Source: Oceanirhabdus sp. W0125-5
Lineage (GTDB): Bacteria > Bacillota > Clostridia > Clostridiales > Clostridiaceae
Assembly: GCF_027938815.1 (NCBI RefSeq)
Contig: NZ_CP115913.1
Location: 840,001 to 904,000 of the forward strand
DNA: 64,000 nucleotides
Direction: 5' to 3'
Shown: one piece after another, positions 50,550 to 61,230 of the stretch
Layout of the letters: every line of letters begins with the position of its first letter
Position numbering within the stretch: position 1 is the first letter of the stretch
Notes under the pieces: model-generated
Database searches by the model: none
The model's input: the letters and a program-made list of their open reading frames with translations, nothing else
Told to the model about the DNA's origin: nothing
Position numbers and translations under genes: made by a program

Positions 50550-50984
50550 ATGTTAATGCCTAAAAGAGTCAAGCGTCGTAGAGTACAACGCGGAAGAATG
50601 AAAGGTAAAGCTACAAGAGGAAACTTCATTGCATATGGAGAGTTCGGATTACAAGCTACTGAATGCGGATGGATTAAAAGTAATCAAATAGAAGCAGCCA
50701 GAATTGCAATCACAAGACACGTTAAAAGAGGGGGAAAAGTTTGGATTAAAATTTTCCCAGATAAGCCTGTAACTCAAAAACCAGCAGAAACTCGTATGGG
50801 TTCTGGTAAAGGTTCACCAGAGTATTGGGTAGCAGTTGTTAAGCCAGGTAGAGTTTTATTCGAAATCGCAGGCGTAAGTGAAGAATTAGCTAGAGAATCT
50901 ATGAGATTAGCATCACATAAGCTTCCAATAAAGTGTAAATTCGTCAAAAGAGCTGATTTCGAGGAAATGGGTGGTGAAGAATAA
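50550..50984 (+). CDS. rplP: 50S ribosomal protein L16
   Basis: 144 residues. [19 protein letters not shown] start; [24 protein letters not shown] and [22 protein letters not shown] follow. It helps position A- and P-site tRNA. The stop overlaps the rpmC start (TAATG). AAGGAGGA site. Confidence 0.98.
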   Translation: MLMPKRVKRRRVQRGRMKGKATRGNFIAYGEFGLQATECGWIKSNQIEAARIAITRHVKRGGKVWIKIFPDKPVTQKPAETRMGSGKGSPEYWVAVVKPGRVLFEIAGVSEELARESMRLASHKLPIKCKFVKRADFEEMGGEE

Positions 50985-51196
50985 TGAAACAAAGAGAGTT
51001 ACAAGAATTAAGAAATTGCAGCCCACAAGAGTTATCCCTAAAGGTTAAAGATTTAAAAGAAGAGTTATTTAATTTAAGATTCCAGTTAGCTACTGGACAA
51101 TTAGAAAATCCTATGAGAATTAAGCAAGTTAAAAAGTCGATTGCTCAGATTAAAACAGTAATGAGAGAAGCTGAGTTAAAGGCGTTGCAACAATAG
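50984..51196 (+). CDS. rpmC: 50S ribosomal protein L29
   Basis: 70 residues, two helices. [58 protein letters not shown] is the family pattern. It is near the tunnel exit. Start overlaps the rplP stop by one base; the ribosome-binding site GGGTGG lies in rplP. Confidence 0.97.
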   Translation: MKQRELQELRNCSPQELSLKVKDLKEELFNLRFQLATGQLENPMRIKQVKKSIAQIKTVMREAELKALQQ

Positions 51197-51221
51197 TAGC
51201 ATCGAAGGGAGGTTTTAAATA

Positions 51222-51476
51222 GTGGTTAGAGGAAACAGAAAAACTAGAATAGGTAGAGTTGTTTCTGATAAAATGGATAAAACAATCGTAGTTGCGATTG
51301 AGACTAAAGTACGTCATCCATTATACGGTAAGACTGTTAACAGAACTACTAAGTTCAAAGCTCATGATGAAAACAACGAATGTAAAGTTAATGATATAGT
51401 GCAAATAATGGAAACAAGACCATTATCCAAGGATAAGAACTGGAGATTGGTTCAAATAGTTGAAAAAGCTAAATAG
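51222..51476 (+). CDS. rpsQ: 30S ribosomal protein S17
   Basis: 84 residues from [39 protein letters not shown] is the OB-fold signature; [20 protein letters not shown] ends it. It binds 16S rRNA early in assembly. GGGAGG site. Confidence 0.98.
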   Translation: MVRGNRKTRIGRVVSDKMDKTIVVAIETKVRHPLYGKTVNRTTKFKAHDENNECKVNDIVQIMETRPLSKDKNWRLVQIVEKAK

Positions 51477-51509
51477 TTGATTTCCTTAAAGCTGAAAGGA
51501 GGTTCTTAA

Positions 51510-51884
51510 ATGATACAACAGCAAACTAGACTTAGAATTGCAGATAACTCAGGAGCAAAAGAGATTATGTGCATCAGAGTATTAGGTGGATCAAAGAAGA
51601 GATATGGAAATATTGGAGATGTAATAGTTGCGAGTGTTAAGAAAGCAACACCAGGTGGCGTTGTAAAAAAAGGTGAAGTAGTTAAAGCTGTTATCGTTAG
51701 ATCTGTAAAAGGTGTAAGAAGAAATAATGGTTCTTATATTAAGTTTGACGATAATGCTGCAGTAATAATAAAAGACGATTTTACTCCAAAGGGAACTCGT
51801 ATCTTTGGAACTGTGGCAAGAGAGTTGAGAGATCAAGATAAAGATTTCAGTAAAATTTTATCATTAGCACCAGAAGTTCTATAG
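51510..51884 (+). CDS. rplN: 50S ribosomal protein L14
   Basis: 124 residues. [32 protein letters not shown] start; [21 protein letters not shown] and [13 protein letters not shown] follow. It forms an intersubunit bridge and is the RsfS target. AAAGGAGG site; 16 nt before rplX. Confidence 0.98.
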   Translation: MIQQQTRLRIADNSGAKEIMCIRVLGGSKKRYGNIGDVIVASVKKATPGGVVKKGEVVKAVIVRSVKGVRRNNGSYIKFDDNAAVIIKDDFTPKGTRIFGTVARELRDQDKDFSKILSLAPEVL

Positions 51885-51900
51885 TTAGGAGGTGGCTAGA

Positions 51901-52215
51901 ATGAAAGTACATGTTAGAAGAAATGATAAGGTAATTGTTGTTTCTGGTAAAGATAAAGGTAAAATCGGAGAAGTAATTTCAGTACAGCCTAAAGTTGGAA
52001 AAGTTTTAGTTAAAGATGTAAACATCGTTACTAAGCACCAAAAGCCAAGCAGACAAAACATGCAAGGCGGAATGGTTCAAATGGAAGCGCCGATTTATAG
52101 CTCAAAAGTAATGCTTTACTGCGATAAGTGCAAGAAAGCAACAAGAATTTCTAAGAAAATTCTTGAAGATGGTTCAAAAGTAAGAGTATGTAAAAAATGT
52201 GGTGAAACTTTATAA
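51901..52215 (+). CDS. rplX: 50S ribosomal protein L24
   Basis: 104 residues from ATG 51901, 8 nt after GGAGG; an in-frame GTG at 51892 is part of that site. The KOW motif is KVIVVSGKDKGKIGEVISV (10-28). A CDKCKK...CKKCGE pair of CxxC motifs at the C-terminus may bind zinc, as in several Firmicutes L24. Assembly initiator of the 50S. Confidence 0.96.
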   Translation: MKVHVRRNDKVIVVSGKDKGKIGEVISVQPKVGKVLVKDVNIVTKHQKPSRQNMQGGMVQMEAPIYSSKVMLYCDKCKKATRISKKILEDGSKVRVCKKCGETL

Positions 52216-52243
52216 TAGATAGCTTGGGAAGGAGGTAAGAATT

Positions 52244-52789
52244 ATGATACCAAGACTTCAGGAGAAGTACCAAAAAGAAGTTGTTCCAGCTTTAATGGAA
52301 AAGTTTGGATATGAGAATATAATGCAAGTGCCTAAGCTTGAAAAGATCGTTATCAATATGGGTCTAGGAGAAGCTAAGGAAAATTCTAAAGTTATTGAAA
52401 GCGCAGTAAATGATTTGCAACTAATCTCAGGACAAAAGCCTGTAATTACTAAAGCAAGAAAATCTGTTGCGAACTTCAAACTTAGAACAGGTATGAGTAT
52501 TGGAACTAAAGTCACTTTAAGAAAAGTGAGAATGTATGAATTTGCTGACAAATTCATCAACATCGCTCTTCCAAGAGAAAGAGACTTCAGAGGAGTTTCT
52601 GCAAAGTCTTTCGATGGAAGAGGAAACTATGCAGTAGGTATTAAAGAACAATTAATATTCCCTGAAATCGAATATGATAAGATTGATAAAATCAGAGGTA
52701 TGGATGTAATTTTCGTAACAACTGCAAAAACTGATGAAGAGGCAAGAGAACTGTTAAAGTTAATGGGTATGCCTTTTGCTCAGCAGTAA
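52244..52789 (+). CDS. rplE: 50S ribosomal protein L5
   Basis: 181 residues. [43 protein letters not shown] start; [18 protein letters not shown] and [30 protein letters not shown] follow. It binds 5S rRNA. GGAAGGAGG site. 12 nt before rpsZ. Confidence 0.98.
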   Translation: MIPRLQEKYQKEVVPALMEKFGYENIMQVPKLEKIVINMGLGEAKENSKVIESAVNDLQLISGQKPVITKARKSVANFKLRTGMSIGTKVTLRKVRMYEFADKFINIALPRERDFRGVSAKSFDGRGNYAVGIKEQLIFPEIEYDKIDKIRGMDVIFVTTAKTDEEARELLKLMGMPFAQQ

Positions 52790-52801
52790 GGAGGGAAGAT
52801 T

Positions 52802-52987
52802 GTGGCACGTAAAGCAATGATCGCAAAATGGAAAAGAGATCCAAAACATTCAACGAGATCGTATACAAGATGTAGAAGATGTGGAAGACCACACTCAGTA
52901 TTAAGAAAATATGGAATTTGTCGTATTTGTTTTAGAGAACTTGCTTACGCAGGTCAAATTCCAGGATGTAAGAAAGCTAGTTGGTAA
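52802..52987 (+). CDS. rpsZ: 30S ribosomal protein S14, zinc-binding (type Z)
   Basis: 61 residues from GTG. The short zinc form: [20 protein letters not shown] has the C-x2-C...C-x2-C ribbon (24-43), and the end is [19 protein letters not shown]. It belongs to the 30S head. GGAGGG site immediately after the rplE stop. Confidence 0.97.
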   Translation: MARKAMIAKWKRDPKHSTRSYTRCRRCGRPHSVLRKYGICRICFRELAYAGQIPGCKKASW

Positions 52988-53018
52988 TAGAGATATTTGG
53001 TGAAAGGAGGCAAATTAA

Positions 53019-53417
53019 ATGGTAATGACAGATCCTATCGCAGATTTACTTACGCGTATTAGAAATGCTAATACAGTAGGTCATGAGGTTGTTGATGTAC
53101 CAGCATCAAAAATTAAGAAGGGTATTCTTGAAATAATGCTTAACGAAGGTTACATTAAAAGCTGTGAAGAATACAATGATGGCACAATGCCAATGCTAAG
53201 AATTACTATGAAATATGGTGAGAGCAAAGAGAGAGTTATAACAGGGTTAAAGAGAATATCTAAGCCAGGTTTAAGAGTATATACAAGCAAAGATGAAATA
53301 CCAAAAGTATTAAATGGACTAGGAACTGCAATTATTTCAACACCAAAAGGACTTTTAGTTGATAGAGATGCTAGAAAAGCAAACGTAGGTGGAGAAGTAA
53401 TCTGCTACATCTGGTAG
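53019..53417 (+). CDS. rpsH: 30S ribosomal protein S8
   Basis: 132 residues. [31 protein letters not shown] at the N-terminus (after MV) and [33 protein letters not shown] at the C-terminus. It binds 16S rRNA and represses the spc operon in E. coli. AAAGGAGG site 8 nt before the first ATG; a second in-frame ATG lies 6 nt later. Confidence 0.97.
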   Translation: MVMTDPIADLLTRIRNANTVGHEVVDVPASKIKKGILEIMLNEGYIKSCEEYNDGTMPMLRITMKYGESKERVITGLKRISKPGLRVYTSKDEIPKVLNGLGTAIISTPKGLLVDRDARKANVGGEVICYIW

Positions 53418-53440
53418 TTTAACATAGAGGAGGTGCAGAA

Positions 53441-53980
53441 ATGTCAAGAATTGGTAAACTTCCAATAGAAATTCCTGCTGGTGTTACTGTAACAGTTACT
53501 GAAGATAATCTTGTAACTGTTAAGGGACCAAAAGGTGAATTAAGTAAGCAATTACACAAAGACATGATTATTACAGTAGAAGATAATACAGTTGTAGTTA
53601 AGAAGCCAAGTGAAAATAAATTACACAGATCACTACAAGGTACTTTAAGAGCTGTAATTAACAATATGGTAATCGGAGTAACTGTTGGATTCAAGAAAGT
53701 TCTTGAATTAGTTGGTGTAGGTTACAGAGCAGAAGTTAAGGGTGGTAACTTAGTTATGAACTTAGGTTATTCTCATCCAGTAGAAATTAATGCTGTTGAA
53801 GGTGTAACTATCAGTACAGAAGGTACAACAAAGGTTATCGTTGAAGGTATAGATAAAGAAAAGGTTGGATCAGCTGCTGCTGATATCAGAAAGTGGAGAG
53901 TACCAGAGCCATACAAAGGTAAGGGAATCAAGTACGAAGGTGAGTACATCAGACGTAAAGAAGGTAAAACTGGTAAATAA
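53441..53980 (+). CDS. rplF: 50S ribosomal protein L6
   Basis: 179 residues. [17 protein letters not shown] start, [16 protein letters not shown], and the C-terminal [25 protein letters not shown] typical of L6. Two duplicated domains. It is near the sarcin-ricin loop and factor-binding site. GAGGAGGTG site. Confidence 0.98.
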   Translation: MSRIGKLPIEIPAGVTVTVTEDNLVTVKGPKGELSKQLHKDMIITVEDNTVVVKKPSENKLHRSLQGTLRAVINNMVIGVTVGFKKVLELVGVGYRAEVKGGNLVMNLGYSHPVEINAVEGVTISTEGTTKVIVEGIDKEKVGSAAADIRKWRVPEPYKGKGIKYEGEYIRRKEGKTGK

Positions 53981-54005
53981 ATAAGTAGAAAGGAGTCAAT
54001 GCTAC

Positions 54006-54368
54006 ATGGCTAAGAAGATGAGCAAAAGTGAAGCTAGAATCAGACGTCATAAAAGATTGCGTAAGAAAATCAGTGGTACTACTGAAAGACCAAGATTAAG
54101 CGTTTTCAGAAGTGAGAAGAATATTTACGCTCAAATTATAGATGATTCAGTTGGAAATACATTAGTATCAGCTTCAAGCTTAGATAAAGAGCTTGGGTTA
54201 AAAGCTGGAAGTAATAAAGAAGCTGCTAGACAAGTTGGAGAGCTAGTTGCTAAAAGAGCCCTTGAAAAAGGAATTGATAACGTAGTATTTGATAGAGGCG
54301 GATTCATTTACCACGGAAGAATTCAAGAACTTGCAGAAGGTGCTAGAGAAGTTGGACTTAAATTCTAG
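54006..54368 (+). CDS. rplR: 50S ribosomal protein L18
   Basis: 120 residues. [37 protein letters not shown] and [27 protein letters not shown]. It binds 5S rRNA with L5. AAAGGAG site. 17 nt before rpsE. Confidence 0.98.
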   Translation: MAKKMSKSEARIRRHKRLRKKISGTTERPRLSVFRSEKNIYAQIIDDSVGNTLVSASSLDKELGLKAGSNKEAARQVGELVAKRALEKGIDNVVFDRGGFIYHGRIQELAEGAREVGLKF

Positions 54369-54385
54369 GTAAAGGAGGGTGAGCC

Positions 54386-54889
54386 GTGGAAAAGAGAATT
54401 GATTCAAAAAATTTAGAGTTAAAAGAAAAGGTTGTTGGCATTAACAGAGTTACTAAGGTTGTTAAAGGTGGTAGAAACTTTAGATTTAGCGCTTTAGTAG
54501 TTGTTGGTGATGAGAATGGTCATGTTGGAGTTGGAACAGGTAAGGCTGTTGAGATTCCAGATGCAATTAGAAAAGGTATAGAAGATGCTAAGAAGAAACT
54601 TGTAAAAGTTGCTATAGTTGATGGTACTGTACCTCACAGAATACATGGTAATTACGGATCAGCTGATGTTTTAATCATGCCTGCTGAAGAAGGAACGGGA
54701 GTTATCGCTGGTGGTCCAGTAAGATCAGTACTTGAGTTAGCTGGATTACACAATGTTAGAGCGAAATCATTAGGATCAAACAATCCTAATAATATGGTTA
54801 AAGCTACAATAGAAGGTTTATCAAAATTAAGAACTGTAGAACAGGTTGCTGAATTAAGAGGCAAGACTGTTGAAGAGATCTTAGGATAG
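54386..54889 (+). CDS. rpsE: 30S ribosomal protein S5
   Basis: 167 residues from [41 protein letters not shown], with the spectinomycin loop region VVKGGR wild type. Then [31 protein letters not shown]. It contributes to decoding accuracy and mRNA helicase activity. AAAGGAGGG site. Confidence 0.98.
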   Translation: MEKRIDSKNLELKEKVVGINRVTKVVKGGRNFRFSALVVVGDENGHVGVGTGKAVEIPDAIRKGIEDAKKKLVKVAIVDGTVPHRIHGNYGSADVLIMPAEEGTGVIAGGPVRSVLELAGLHNVRAKSLGSNNPNNMVKATIEGLSKLRTVEQVAELRGKTVEEILG

Positions 54890-54900
54890 GAGGGATTCCT

Positions 54901-55080
54901 TTGTCTAAGTTAAAAGTAACTTTAAAAAAGAGTACAATCGGTAGAATGAAAAGCCATAAAGCTACTGTAGAAGCTTTAGGTTTAAGAAAAGTTGGTAGTA
55001 CTGTAGAGCATAATGATACACCTCAAATCAGAGGAATGGTTAAAAAAGTATCTTATCTCCTAGAAGTTGAGGAAGTATAA
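54901..55080 (+). CDS. rpmD: 50S ribosomal protein L30
   Basis: 59 residues starting at TTG, with ATAGGAGG overlapping the rpsE stop about 8 nt upstream. [57 protein letters not shown] is the full L30 pattern. It fills the gap between rpsE and rplO, its canonical position. Confidence 0.96.
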   Translation: MSKLKVTLKKSTIGRMKSHKATVEALGLRKVGSTVEHNDTPQIRGMVKKVSYLLEVEEV

Positions 55081-55100
55081 TCTAGAGGAGGTGCAAAGAA

Positions 55101-55541
55101 ATGAAACTAAACGAGTTAAGACCAGCAGAAGGTTCTAAAAGAGATTCTAAAAGAATTGGTAGAGGTACTGGTAGCGGCTGGGGTAAAACAGCTGGTAGAG
55201 GTAGTGACGGACAAAATTCAAGATCAGGTGGAGGAGTAAGACTTGGTTTTGAAGGTGGTCAAATGCCATTATACAGAAGACTTCCTAAAAGAGGTTTTAA
55301 TAACATCTTCGCTAAGAAGTATTCTACTGTAAGCATTGATAGACTAAACGTGTTTGAAGATGGTACAGAAGTAACACCAGAATTACTATTAGAGAAAAGA
55401 ATCGTTAGAAAACTTAACGATGGAATAAAAGTGTTAGCAAACGGAAATTTAGATAAAAAATTAACTATAAAAGCTATGAAATTCTCAAAGGCTGCAATAG
55501 AAAAAATTGAAGCAGCTGGAGGAAAAGCTGAGGTGATATAA
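55101..55541 (+). CDS. rplO: 50S ribosomal protein L15
   Basis: 146 residues. Starts [38 protein letters not shown], with a long basic Gly-rich extension, then [27 protein letters not shown] site. Its stop codon is one base before the secY start. Confidence 0.98.
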   Translation: MKLNELRPAEGSKRDSKRIGRGTGSGWGKTAGRGSDGQNSRSGGGVRLGFEGGQMPLYRRLPKRGFNNIFAKKYSTVSIDRLNVFEDGTEVTPELLLEKRIVRKLNDGIKVLANGNLDKKLTIKAMKFSKAAIEKIEAAGGKAEVI

Positions 55542-55542
55542 C

Positions 55543-56817
55543 GTGTTATCTACCCTACGTAATGCCTGGAAAGTTCCTGAACTGAGAAAAAGGATTTTAT
55601 TTACTATAATGATGGTCGTTATAGTAAGATTGATAGCCCACATAACTGTTCCAGGAGTTGATGCTACAGCTCTTGCAAAACAGATTGGTGAAACTGGGGG
55701 ATTAATGTCATTCTATAATCTTTTCTCAGGTGGAGCATTTTCACAAATGAGTATTATTGCATTGTCTGTTACACCATACATCAATGCATCAATTATATTT
55801 AGTTTATTAACTGTTGCGATTCCAGCACTTGAAAATTTACAAAAAGAAGGTGCTGAAGGAAGAAAGAAGATTCAAAACTATACAAAATATGCTTCAATAT
55901 TCTTTGCAATTGTTATGTCGATTGGTACAATCGGTCTAATTAATAGATATGGAGTTATAAAAGATACAAGTTTTTGGACATATTTCACTATTGTTGTTGC
56001 ACTTGTAACTGGTTCTGTTCTATTAGTTTGGCTTGGTGAGCAAATCACAGCATATGGTTTAGGAAATGGTGTTTCATTGATTATCTTTGCTAACATTATT
56101 TCAAGATTACCAAATCAAACTATAGGATTATATGGTTCTGAACAAGCAGATCCAGTTGTTATTACTTTATACTTAGCAGTTCTTATCGGATTGTTAATTT
56201 GTGTTGTAATAACAAATATGGCTGAAAGAAGAATCCCAGTGCAATATGCAGGTAAAGCTGTTGGAAATAAAGTGACTAGAGGACAAAGCAGTCATATTCC
56301 AGTAAACGTTAATGGTTCAGCTGTAATATCAATAATCTTTGCTATGTCAGTTATGAGCTTTTTACCAACTATAACATCTTTATTTGCAGCAGATAGTAGT
56401 TTCGCAAAATTTATTAAGGAAAGCCCATATAGTATATTTAATGCAAAAAGTGTACTATATCCTATAGTAATGTTTTTATTAGTTATTTTCTTCTGTTGGT
56501 TCTATACTGAATTACAGTTGAAACCAGATGAAATGGCTGAAAACATGCATAAATCATCAGGATTTATTCCGGGAATAAGACCAGGTGAACCAACAAGAAA
56601 GTACCTGGAAACTGTTATCGGAAGAATATCAATTATAGGTGGATGTTTTGCTGGTGTAATTGCAATATTCCCTGTAATTGTAGCTATGGTTCCTGGATTA
56701 GAAGCTGCTATGTTTGGTGGAACATCACTGTTGATTATGACAGGAGTGGCACTAGAAACTATGAAGCTGTTAGAATCTCAATTAGTAATGCGCCATTATA
56801 GAGGTTTCTTAAAATAA
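55543..56817 (+). CDS. secY: Protein translocase subunit SecY
   Basis: 424 residues from GTG. About ten membrane helices; the plug-region segment [24 protein letters not shown] (about 65-88) and the C-terminal cytoplasmic loops [29 protein letters not shown] are typical. Forms the Sec channel with SecE (30335-30565). GAGGTGAT site lies within the end of rplO. Located in the spc operon, as usual. Confidence 0.97.
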   Translation: MLSTLRNAWKVPELRKRILFTIMMVVIVRLIAHITVPGVDATALAKQIGETGGLMSFYNLFSGGAFSQMSIIALSVTPYINASIIFSLLTVAIPALENLQKEGAEGRKKIQNYTKYASIFFAIVMSIGTIGLINRYGVIKDTSFWTYFTIVVALVTGSVLLVWLGEQITAYGLGNGVSLIIFANIISRLPNQTIGLYGSEQADPVVITLYLAVLIGLLICVVITNMAERRIPVQYAGKAVGNKVTRGQSSHIPVNVNGSAVISIIFAMSVMSFLPTITSLFAADSSFAKFIKESPYSIFNAKSVLYPIVMFLLVIFFCWFYTELQLKPDEMAENMHKSSGFIPGIRPGEPTRKYLETVIGRISIIGGCFAGVIAIFPVIVAMVPGLEAAMFGGTSLLIMTGVALETMKLLESQLVMRHYRGFLK

Positions 56818-56837
56818 TATATGCGGGGATGATGCAA

Positions 56838-57491
56838 TTGAGAATTATTTTATTGGGTGCGCCAGGAGCTGGTAAAGGCACTCAAGCTAAGTCTATAAGT
56901 AACAAATATAATATACCTCATATATCAACTGGAGATATATTCAGAAAAAATATTAGTGAGAGAACGCCTTTAGGAATCGAAGCTAAGAAATATATTGATA
57001 ATGGTCAATTAGTACCCGATGAGTTGACAATAGATATTATTAAGTCCAGATTAGTAGAGGAAGACTGTGAAAATGGATATCTTTTAGATGGTTACCCAAG
57101 AACAGTTGAGCAAGCTAAAGCTTTAGATGGTTTTTTAAACGAAAGAGAAGCAAATCTGGACACCGCATTACTTATTAAAGTTCCTAGAGAGTTTATTCTT
57201 GAAAGAATGACTGGTAGGAGAGTGTGCCCATCTTGTGGTGCGAGTTATCACGTAAAGTTTAACCCTCCTAAAAATGAGGGAATATGTGACATATGCGGTA
57301 GTGACATTATTCAAAGAGATGATGATACTGAAATAACAGTAAATAAGAGATTAGATATATATGAAGCTCAAACTCATCCATTGATTGAGTACTACAGAAG
57401 TAGAGATCTTCTTTCAGAAGTAGATGGAACTCAAGCAATAAATGATGTTTTCGAGAGCGTTTCTAAAGTTCTAAATGAGTTAAAAAAATAG
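56838..57491 (+). CDS. adk: Adenylate kinase, zinc-binding LID form
   Basis: 217 residues. P-loop [13 protein letters not shown] (about 7-19), NMP-binding segment [12 protein letters not shown] and [14 protein letters not shown]. The LID has C-x2-C-x16-C-x2-C zinc ligands ([10 protein letters not shown]...CDICGSD). It interconverts AMP, ADP and ATP. I use TTG 56838, as the sequence then starts [11 protein letters not shown] and GGGG precedes it by about 9 nt; ATGs at 56829 and 56832 are possible alternatives. The expected next gene, map, is absent. Confidence 0.93.
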   Translation: MRIILLGAPGAGKGTQAKSISNKYNIPHISTGDIFRKNISERTPLGIEAKKYIDNGQLVPDELTIDIIKSRLVEEDCENGYLLDGYPRTVEQAKALDGFLNEREANLDTALLIKVPREFILERMTGRRVCPSCGASYHVKFNPPKNEGICDICGSDIIQRDDDTEITVNKRLDIYEAQTHPLIEYYRSRDLLSEVDGTQAINDVFESVSKVLNELKK

Positions 57492-57615
57492 AAATTGCAA
57501 CTTAGGTAAAGTTTAAAATATACTTAAAGTCCTTAGGATGATATAGTATTAAAAAGCTTCAAACGGGAAAGATATTATAATAGGTATTTCTTGGGGCAAA
57601 TAGAGGTGAATTTAT

Positions 57616-57897
57616 TTGGAACGTAAAAACCTAATAGGAAGAATCGTTTACTCTAAAGCCGGTAGAGATAAAGATAAATATTTTATGATCTTAGACGTTT
57701 TAAATGAAGAATTCGTTTACTTAGTCGATGGAGACCTACGTAGGCTTGAGAGGCCTAAGAAAAAGAAGATAAAACATTTAATTTTCACAGACAAAATCTG
57801 TGATGAAGTTAAAGATATTATTCTAAAAGGCAAGAGGCTTAACGATGCTACTGTAAGAAAAGCAATAGGCCAAAAAATTGCCAATAAGGAGGTTTGA
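57616..57897 (+). CDS. KOW-domain RNA-binding protein (L14e-like)
   Basis: 93 residues from TTG with TAGAGGTGA 6-7 nt before it. The N-terminal KOW-like fold is [49 protein letters not shown] (about 7-55). Such short KOW proteins are regular residents between adk-map and infA in clostridia; their job is unknown but a ribosomal role is likely. The gene is separated from adk by 124 nt of AT-rich DNA where map would normally lie. Confidence 0.85.
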   Translation: MERKNLIGRIVYSKAGRDKDKYFMILDVLNEEFVYLVDGDLRRLERPKKKKIKHLIFTDKICDEVKDIILKGKRLNDATVRKAIGQKIANKEV

Positions 57898-57904
57898 TTA
57901 CCTT

Positions 57905-58123
57905 ATGTCAAAGAATGATGTTATTGAAATGCAAGGAACTGTATTAGAAGCTTTACCGAATGCAACATTTCAGGTAGAATTAGAAAGTGGTCATAAAATA
58001 TTAGCACATATTTCAGGAAAGCTAAGAATGAATTTCATTAGAATATTACCAGGTGATAGAGTTAAATTAGAGCTTTCTCCTTATGATTTATCAAGAGGTA
58101 GAATCGTTTGGAGAGAGAAGTAA
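57905..58123 (+). CDS. infA: Translation initiation factor IF-1
   Basis: 72 residues from ATG 57905 ([51 protein letters not shown]). The S1/OB fold is complete. AAGGAGG lies 12 nt before this ATG, a rather long spacing; an upstream in-frame extension to 57878 is out of keeping with the family. IF-1 occupies the A site during initiation. Confidence 0.97.
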   Translation: MSKNDVIEMQGTVLEALPNATFQVELESGHKILAHISGKLRMNFIRILPGDRVKLELSPYDLSRGRIVWREK

Positions 58124-58126
58124 TAA

Positions 58127-58252
<126 letters not shown>

Positions 58253-58267
58253 TAAAATTAGATATTA

Positions 58268-58312
58268 AATTTCTGGGTGCGGCTGACAATAAGCTTTATT
58301 GTTCTAGAAATT
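58268..58312 (+). promoter_or_regulatory. Structured spacer upstream of rpsM
   Basis: Outer stem AATTTCT (58268-58274) / AGAAATT (58306-58312) encloses an asymmetric internal loop (GGGTGCGGCTG against TCT) and inner hairpin ACAATAA (58286-58292) / TTATTGT (58296-58302). The 113-nt spacer is long for this cluster. It may be a ribosomal-protein binding leader, but I cannot assign it to a known family. Confidence 0.45.
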
Positions 58313-58365
58313 AACATAAATAAATTTAAAAAATCAAAAGAATACCTAGGAGGTGTAATTAATCA

Positions 58366-58734
58366 ATGGCAAGAATATCTGGAATAGATCTACCTAGAGA
58401 GAAAAGGGTAGAGATTGGTTTAACATACATCTTTGGTATTGGATTACCATCAGCTCAAAAGATCTTGAAAGAGACTGGAGTAAATCCTGATACTAGAGTT
58501 AAGGACTTATCTGAGGATGAGGTTTCTGTTTTAAGAAACTATATCAACAAGAATTTTACTGTTGAAGGTGACTTAAGAAGAGGTGTAGCTCTTAATATTA
58601 AGAGATTAAATGAAATTGGATGTTTAAGAGGAATTAGACATAGAAAAGGACTTCCTGTAAGAGGTCAAAGAACTAAAACAAATGCTAGAACAAGAAAAGG
58701 GCCTAAAAAGACAATGGCTAATAAGAAAAAGTAA
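58366..58734 (+). CDS. rpsM: 30S ribosomal protein S13
   Basis: 122 residues. [34 protein letters not shown] start, [38 protein letters not shown] end. It contacts the P-site tRNA and 50S. AGGAGGTG site. First gene of the alpha operon block. Confidence 0.98.
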   Translation: MARISGIDLPREKRVEIGLTYIFGIGLPSAQKILKETGVNPDTRVKDLSEDEVSVLRNYINKNFTVEGDLRRGVALNIKRLNEIGCLRGIRHRKGLPVRGQRTKTNARTRKGPKKTMANKKK

Positions 58735-58752
58735 CAGATTGGAGGGTTGATC

Positions 58753-59148
58753 GTGGCACCTAAAAAAGTTAAAAAAGGTAGAAGAAGAAAAGATAAAAAG
58801 AACATTGAGCATGGATGTGCGCATATAAATTCGACTTTTAACAATTCTATTGTTACATTAACTGATAAAGTTGGTAATGCTATCTCTTGGTCAAGTGCTG
58901 GAGCATTAGGATTTAAAGGTTCTAAAAAAGGAACTCCATTTGCATCTCAAATGGCAGCTGAAACTGCAGCTAAGGTAGCAATGGAACACGGATTAAAGAG
59001 TATTGAAGTATACGTTAAAGGTCCTGGAGCAGGTAGAGAAGCTGCAATCAGATCTTTACAAGCAGCTGGATTAGAGATTACTTTAATCAAAGACGTTACT
59101 CCAATTCCACACAATGGTTGTAGACCACCAAAGAGAAGAAGAGTTTAG
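58753..59148 (+). CDS. rpsK: 30S ribosomal protein S11
   Basis: 131 residues from GTG 58753, 6 nt after GGAGGG; the TTG at 58747 abuts that site and is rejected. [50 protein letters not shown] and [20 protein letters not shown] are typical. It forms the platform near the E site. Confidence 0.97.
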   Translation: MAPKKVKKGRRRKDKKNIEHGCAHINSTFNNSIVTLTDKVGNAISWSSAGALGFKGSKKGTPFASQMAAETAAKVAMEHGLKSIEVYVKGPGAGREAAIRSLQAAGLEITLIKDVTPIPHNGCRPPKRRRV

Positions 59149-59169
59149 TAAATAAGGAGGTGTGATTTC

Positions 59170-59790
59170 ATGGCAAGATATACTGGAGCAGTATGTAGAT
59201 TATGTAGAAGAGAAGGAATGAAGTTATTCCTTAAAGGAGATAGATGCTTTACTGATAAGTGTGCTTTTACTAGAAGAAGTTATGCACCTGGTCAACATGG
59301 GCAAGGTAGAAAGAAAATGTCTGACTACGGAGTTCAGTTAAGAGAAAAGCAGAAAGCTAGAAGAATATACGGAGTTCTTGAGAAGCAATTCAGAAGAACA
59401 TACGAAGAAGCTAATAGAATCAAGGGTGTAACAGGTGAAAACCTATTAATGCTTCTTGAAGTTAGATTAGATAACGTAGTTTATAGATTAGGTTACGGAA
59501 ACTCTAGAAAAGAAGCAAGACAATTAGTAACTCATGGACATTTCACTGTTAACGGTAAGAAAGTTGACATTCCATCTTACAAAGTTAGTGTTGGAGATGT
59601 TATCGCTGTTAAAGAGAAGAGCAGAGCTACTGAGTTATTTAAAACATTTGCTGAGAATCCAAAGAACGTTCCAGCATGGTTAGAATCAAATATGGCTAGC
59701 TTTGAAGGTAAAGTAGTATCTGTTCCAAGCAGAGAACAAATAGATACTCCAATCAATGAGACACTAATCGTCGAGTTATACAGCAAGTAA
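59170..59790 (+). CDS. rpsD: 30S ribosomal protein S4
   Basis: 206 residues. N-terminal zinc-type cysteines [25 protein letters not shown] (about 9-33) and the S4 RNA-binding domain [41 protein letters not shown]. It initiates 30S assembly. AAGGAGGTG site. In Bacillus rpsD is outside this operon; here it is inside, as in clostridia. Confidence 0.98.
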   Translation: MARYTGAVCRLCRREGMKLFLKGDRCFTDKCAFTRRSYAPGQHGQGRKKMSDYGVQLREKQKARRIYGVLEKQFRRTYEEANRIKGVTGENLLMLLEVRLDNVVYRLGYGNSRKEARQLVTHGHFTVNGKKVDIPSYKVSVGDVIAVKEKSRATELFKTFAENPKNVPAWLESNMASFEGKVVSVPSREQIDTPINETLIVELYSK

Positions 59791-59847
59791 TAGCTAAATA
59801 TTAGTTACCCTCATTTGAGGTTGAGTTCCAATGAAGGAGGGTTAGAA

Positions 59848-60801
59848 TTGTTAGAAATAGAAAAACCAAAATTAGAGTGTGTTGAATGTTCAGAAGATGG
59901 TTCATATGGTAAATTTGTCATTGAGCCACTTGAAAGAGGATATGGTATAACATTAGGTAATGCTTTAAGAAGAATTCTTCTTTCATCATTACCTGGTGCT
60001 GCGGCTAATTGGATTAAAATTGATGGAGTTCTACATGAATTTTCAACAGTTAAAGGGGTTAAAGAGGATGTTACACAGATCATCCTAAACCTTAAGCAAT
60101 TAGCTGTAAGATTTTTAGAATTAGAAACAACTCAAAGTACATTAATTATCGATGCAGAAGGACCTGGTGTTGTTACTGCTCGTGATATCAGAACTAATGG
60201 TGATGTAGAAATTATGAATGAAGATCTTCATATTGCTACACTAGATTCTGATGGAAAGTTATCTATGGAAATTAATGTGGTTAGAGGTAGAGGATATGTT
60301 TCTCAGAACAAGAATAAAAATGAGGAACTTCCAATAGCTACAATACCTGTTGATTCTATATTTACACCTGTAAAAAGAGTTAACTTTACTGTAGATAATA
60401 CTAGAGTTGGTCAAATTACTGATTATGATAAGCTTACTTTAGAACTTTGGACTGATGGTACAATTAAGCCAGAGGAAGCTATTGGTTTATCAGCTAAAAT
60501 TCTTATTGAACATTTTAAATTATTCATGACATTAACTGATCAAGCAGATAATGTTGAAATCATGGTTGAGAAAGAAGAAGACAAAAAAGAGAAAGTCCTA
60601 GAGATGAGTATTGAAGAGCTTGATCTTTCTGTTAGAAGTTATAATTGCTTGAAGAGAGCTGGAATTAACACTGTTCAAGAGCTTACTGAAAAATCAATGG
60701 ATGACATGATGAAAGTAAGAAATCTTGGTAAAAAATCTCTTGAAGAAGTTCAAAAGAAATTAATAGAGTTAAATTTAGGCTTAAGACAAAGCGAGGAATA
60801 A
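59848..60801 (+). CDS. rpoA: DNA-directed RNA polymerase subunit alpha
   Basis: 317 residues from TTG 59848 ([12 protein letters not shown]), with AAGGAGG 7 nt upstream; the frame from 59815 includes that site and is rejected. The N-terminal dimerisation domain shows [24 protein letters not shown]. The C-terminal domain (about 250-317) has [30 protein letters not shown], which binds UP elements and activators. A small CCTCATTTGAGG hairpin precedes it (59809-59820). Confidence 0.97.
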   Translation: MLEIEKPKLECVECSEDGSYGKFVIEPLERGYGITLGNALRRILLSSLPGAAANWIKIDGVLHEFSTVKGVKEDVTQIILNLKQLAVRFLELETTQSTLIIDAEGPGVVTARDIRTNGDVEIMNEDLHIATLDSDGKLSMEINVVRGRGYVSQNKNKNEELPIATIPVDSIFTPVKRVNFTVDNTRVGQITDYDKLTLELWTDGTIKPEEAIGLSAKILIEHFKLFMTLTDQADNVEIMVEKEEDKKEKVLEMSIEELDLSVRSYNCLKRAGINTVQELTEKSMDDMMKVRNLGKKSLEEVQKKLIELNLGLRQSEE

Positions 60802-60814
60802 AGGAGGGTGAGCA

Positions 60815-61156
60815 ATGGCAGGATATCGTAAGTTAGGTCTTCCTACAGACCAAAGAAAAGCAATGCTAAGAAATTTAGTTACTAGCTTTTTAAAGAATGG
60901 AAGCATTGAAACTACTGAGACTAGAGCAAAAGAAACAAGAAAACTAGCTGAAAAAATGATTACTCTTGCAAAAAGAGGAGATTTACACGCTAGAAGACAG
61001 GTTCTTTCTTTCGTAACAGAGAAAGATGTTGTTAAAAAGTTATTTGACGAGATTGCTCCTCAATACCAAGAAAGAAACGGTGGATACACTAGAATTCTTA
61101 AAGTTGGTCCAAGAAGAGGAGATAATGCTGAGGTTGTTATATTACAATTAGTATAG
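60815..61156 (+). CDS. rplQ: 50S ribosomal protein L17
   Basis: 113 residues. [59 protein letters not shown] is typical. Last ribosomal-protein gene of the cluster. AAGGAGGG site overlapping the end of rpoA. Confidence 0.98.
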   Translation: MAGYRKLGLPTDQRKAMLRNLVTSFLKNGSIETTETRAKETRKLAEKMITLAKRGDLHARRQVLSFVTEKDVVKKLFDEIAPQYQERNGGYTRILKVGPRRGDNAEVVILQLV

Positions 61157-61162
61157 ATTTCA

Positions 61163-61190
61163 GGGGATTAAGTAATGCTTAGTCCCCATT
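61163..61190 (+). terminator. Hairpin after rplQ, possible weak terminator
   Basis: GGGGATTAAG (61163-61172) / CTTAGTCCCC (61178-61187), 10 bp with one G-T wobble. Only ATTT follows, so it may terminate weakly and let the ecf genes be partly read through. Confidence 0.6.
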
Positions 61191-61230
61191 TGCATATAAT
61201 CAAAAGTTTATAATAGGTTCGGTGAATTAT

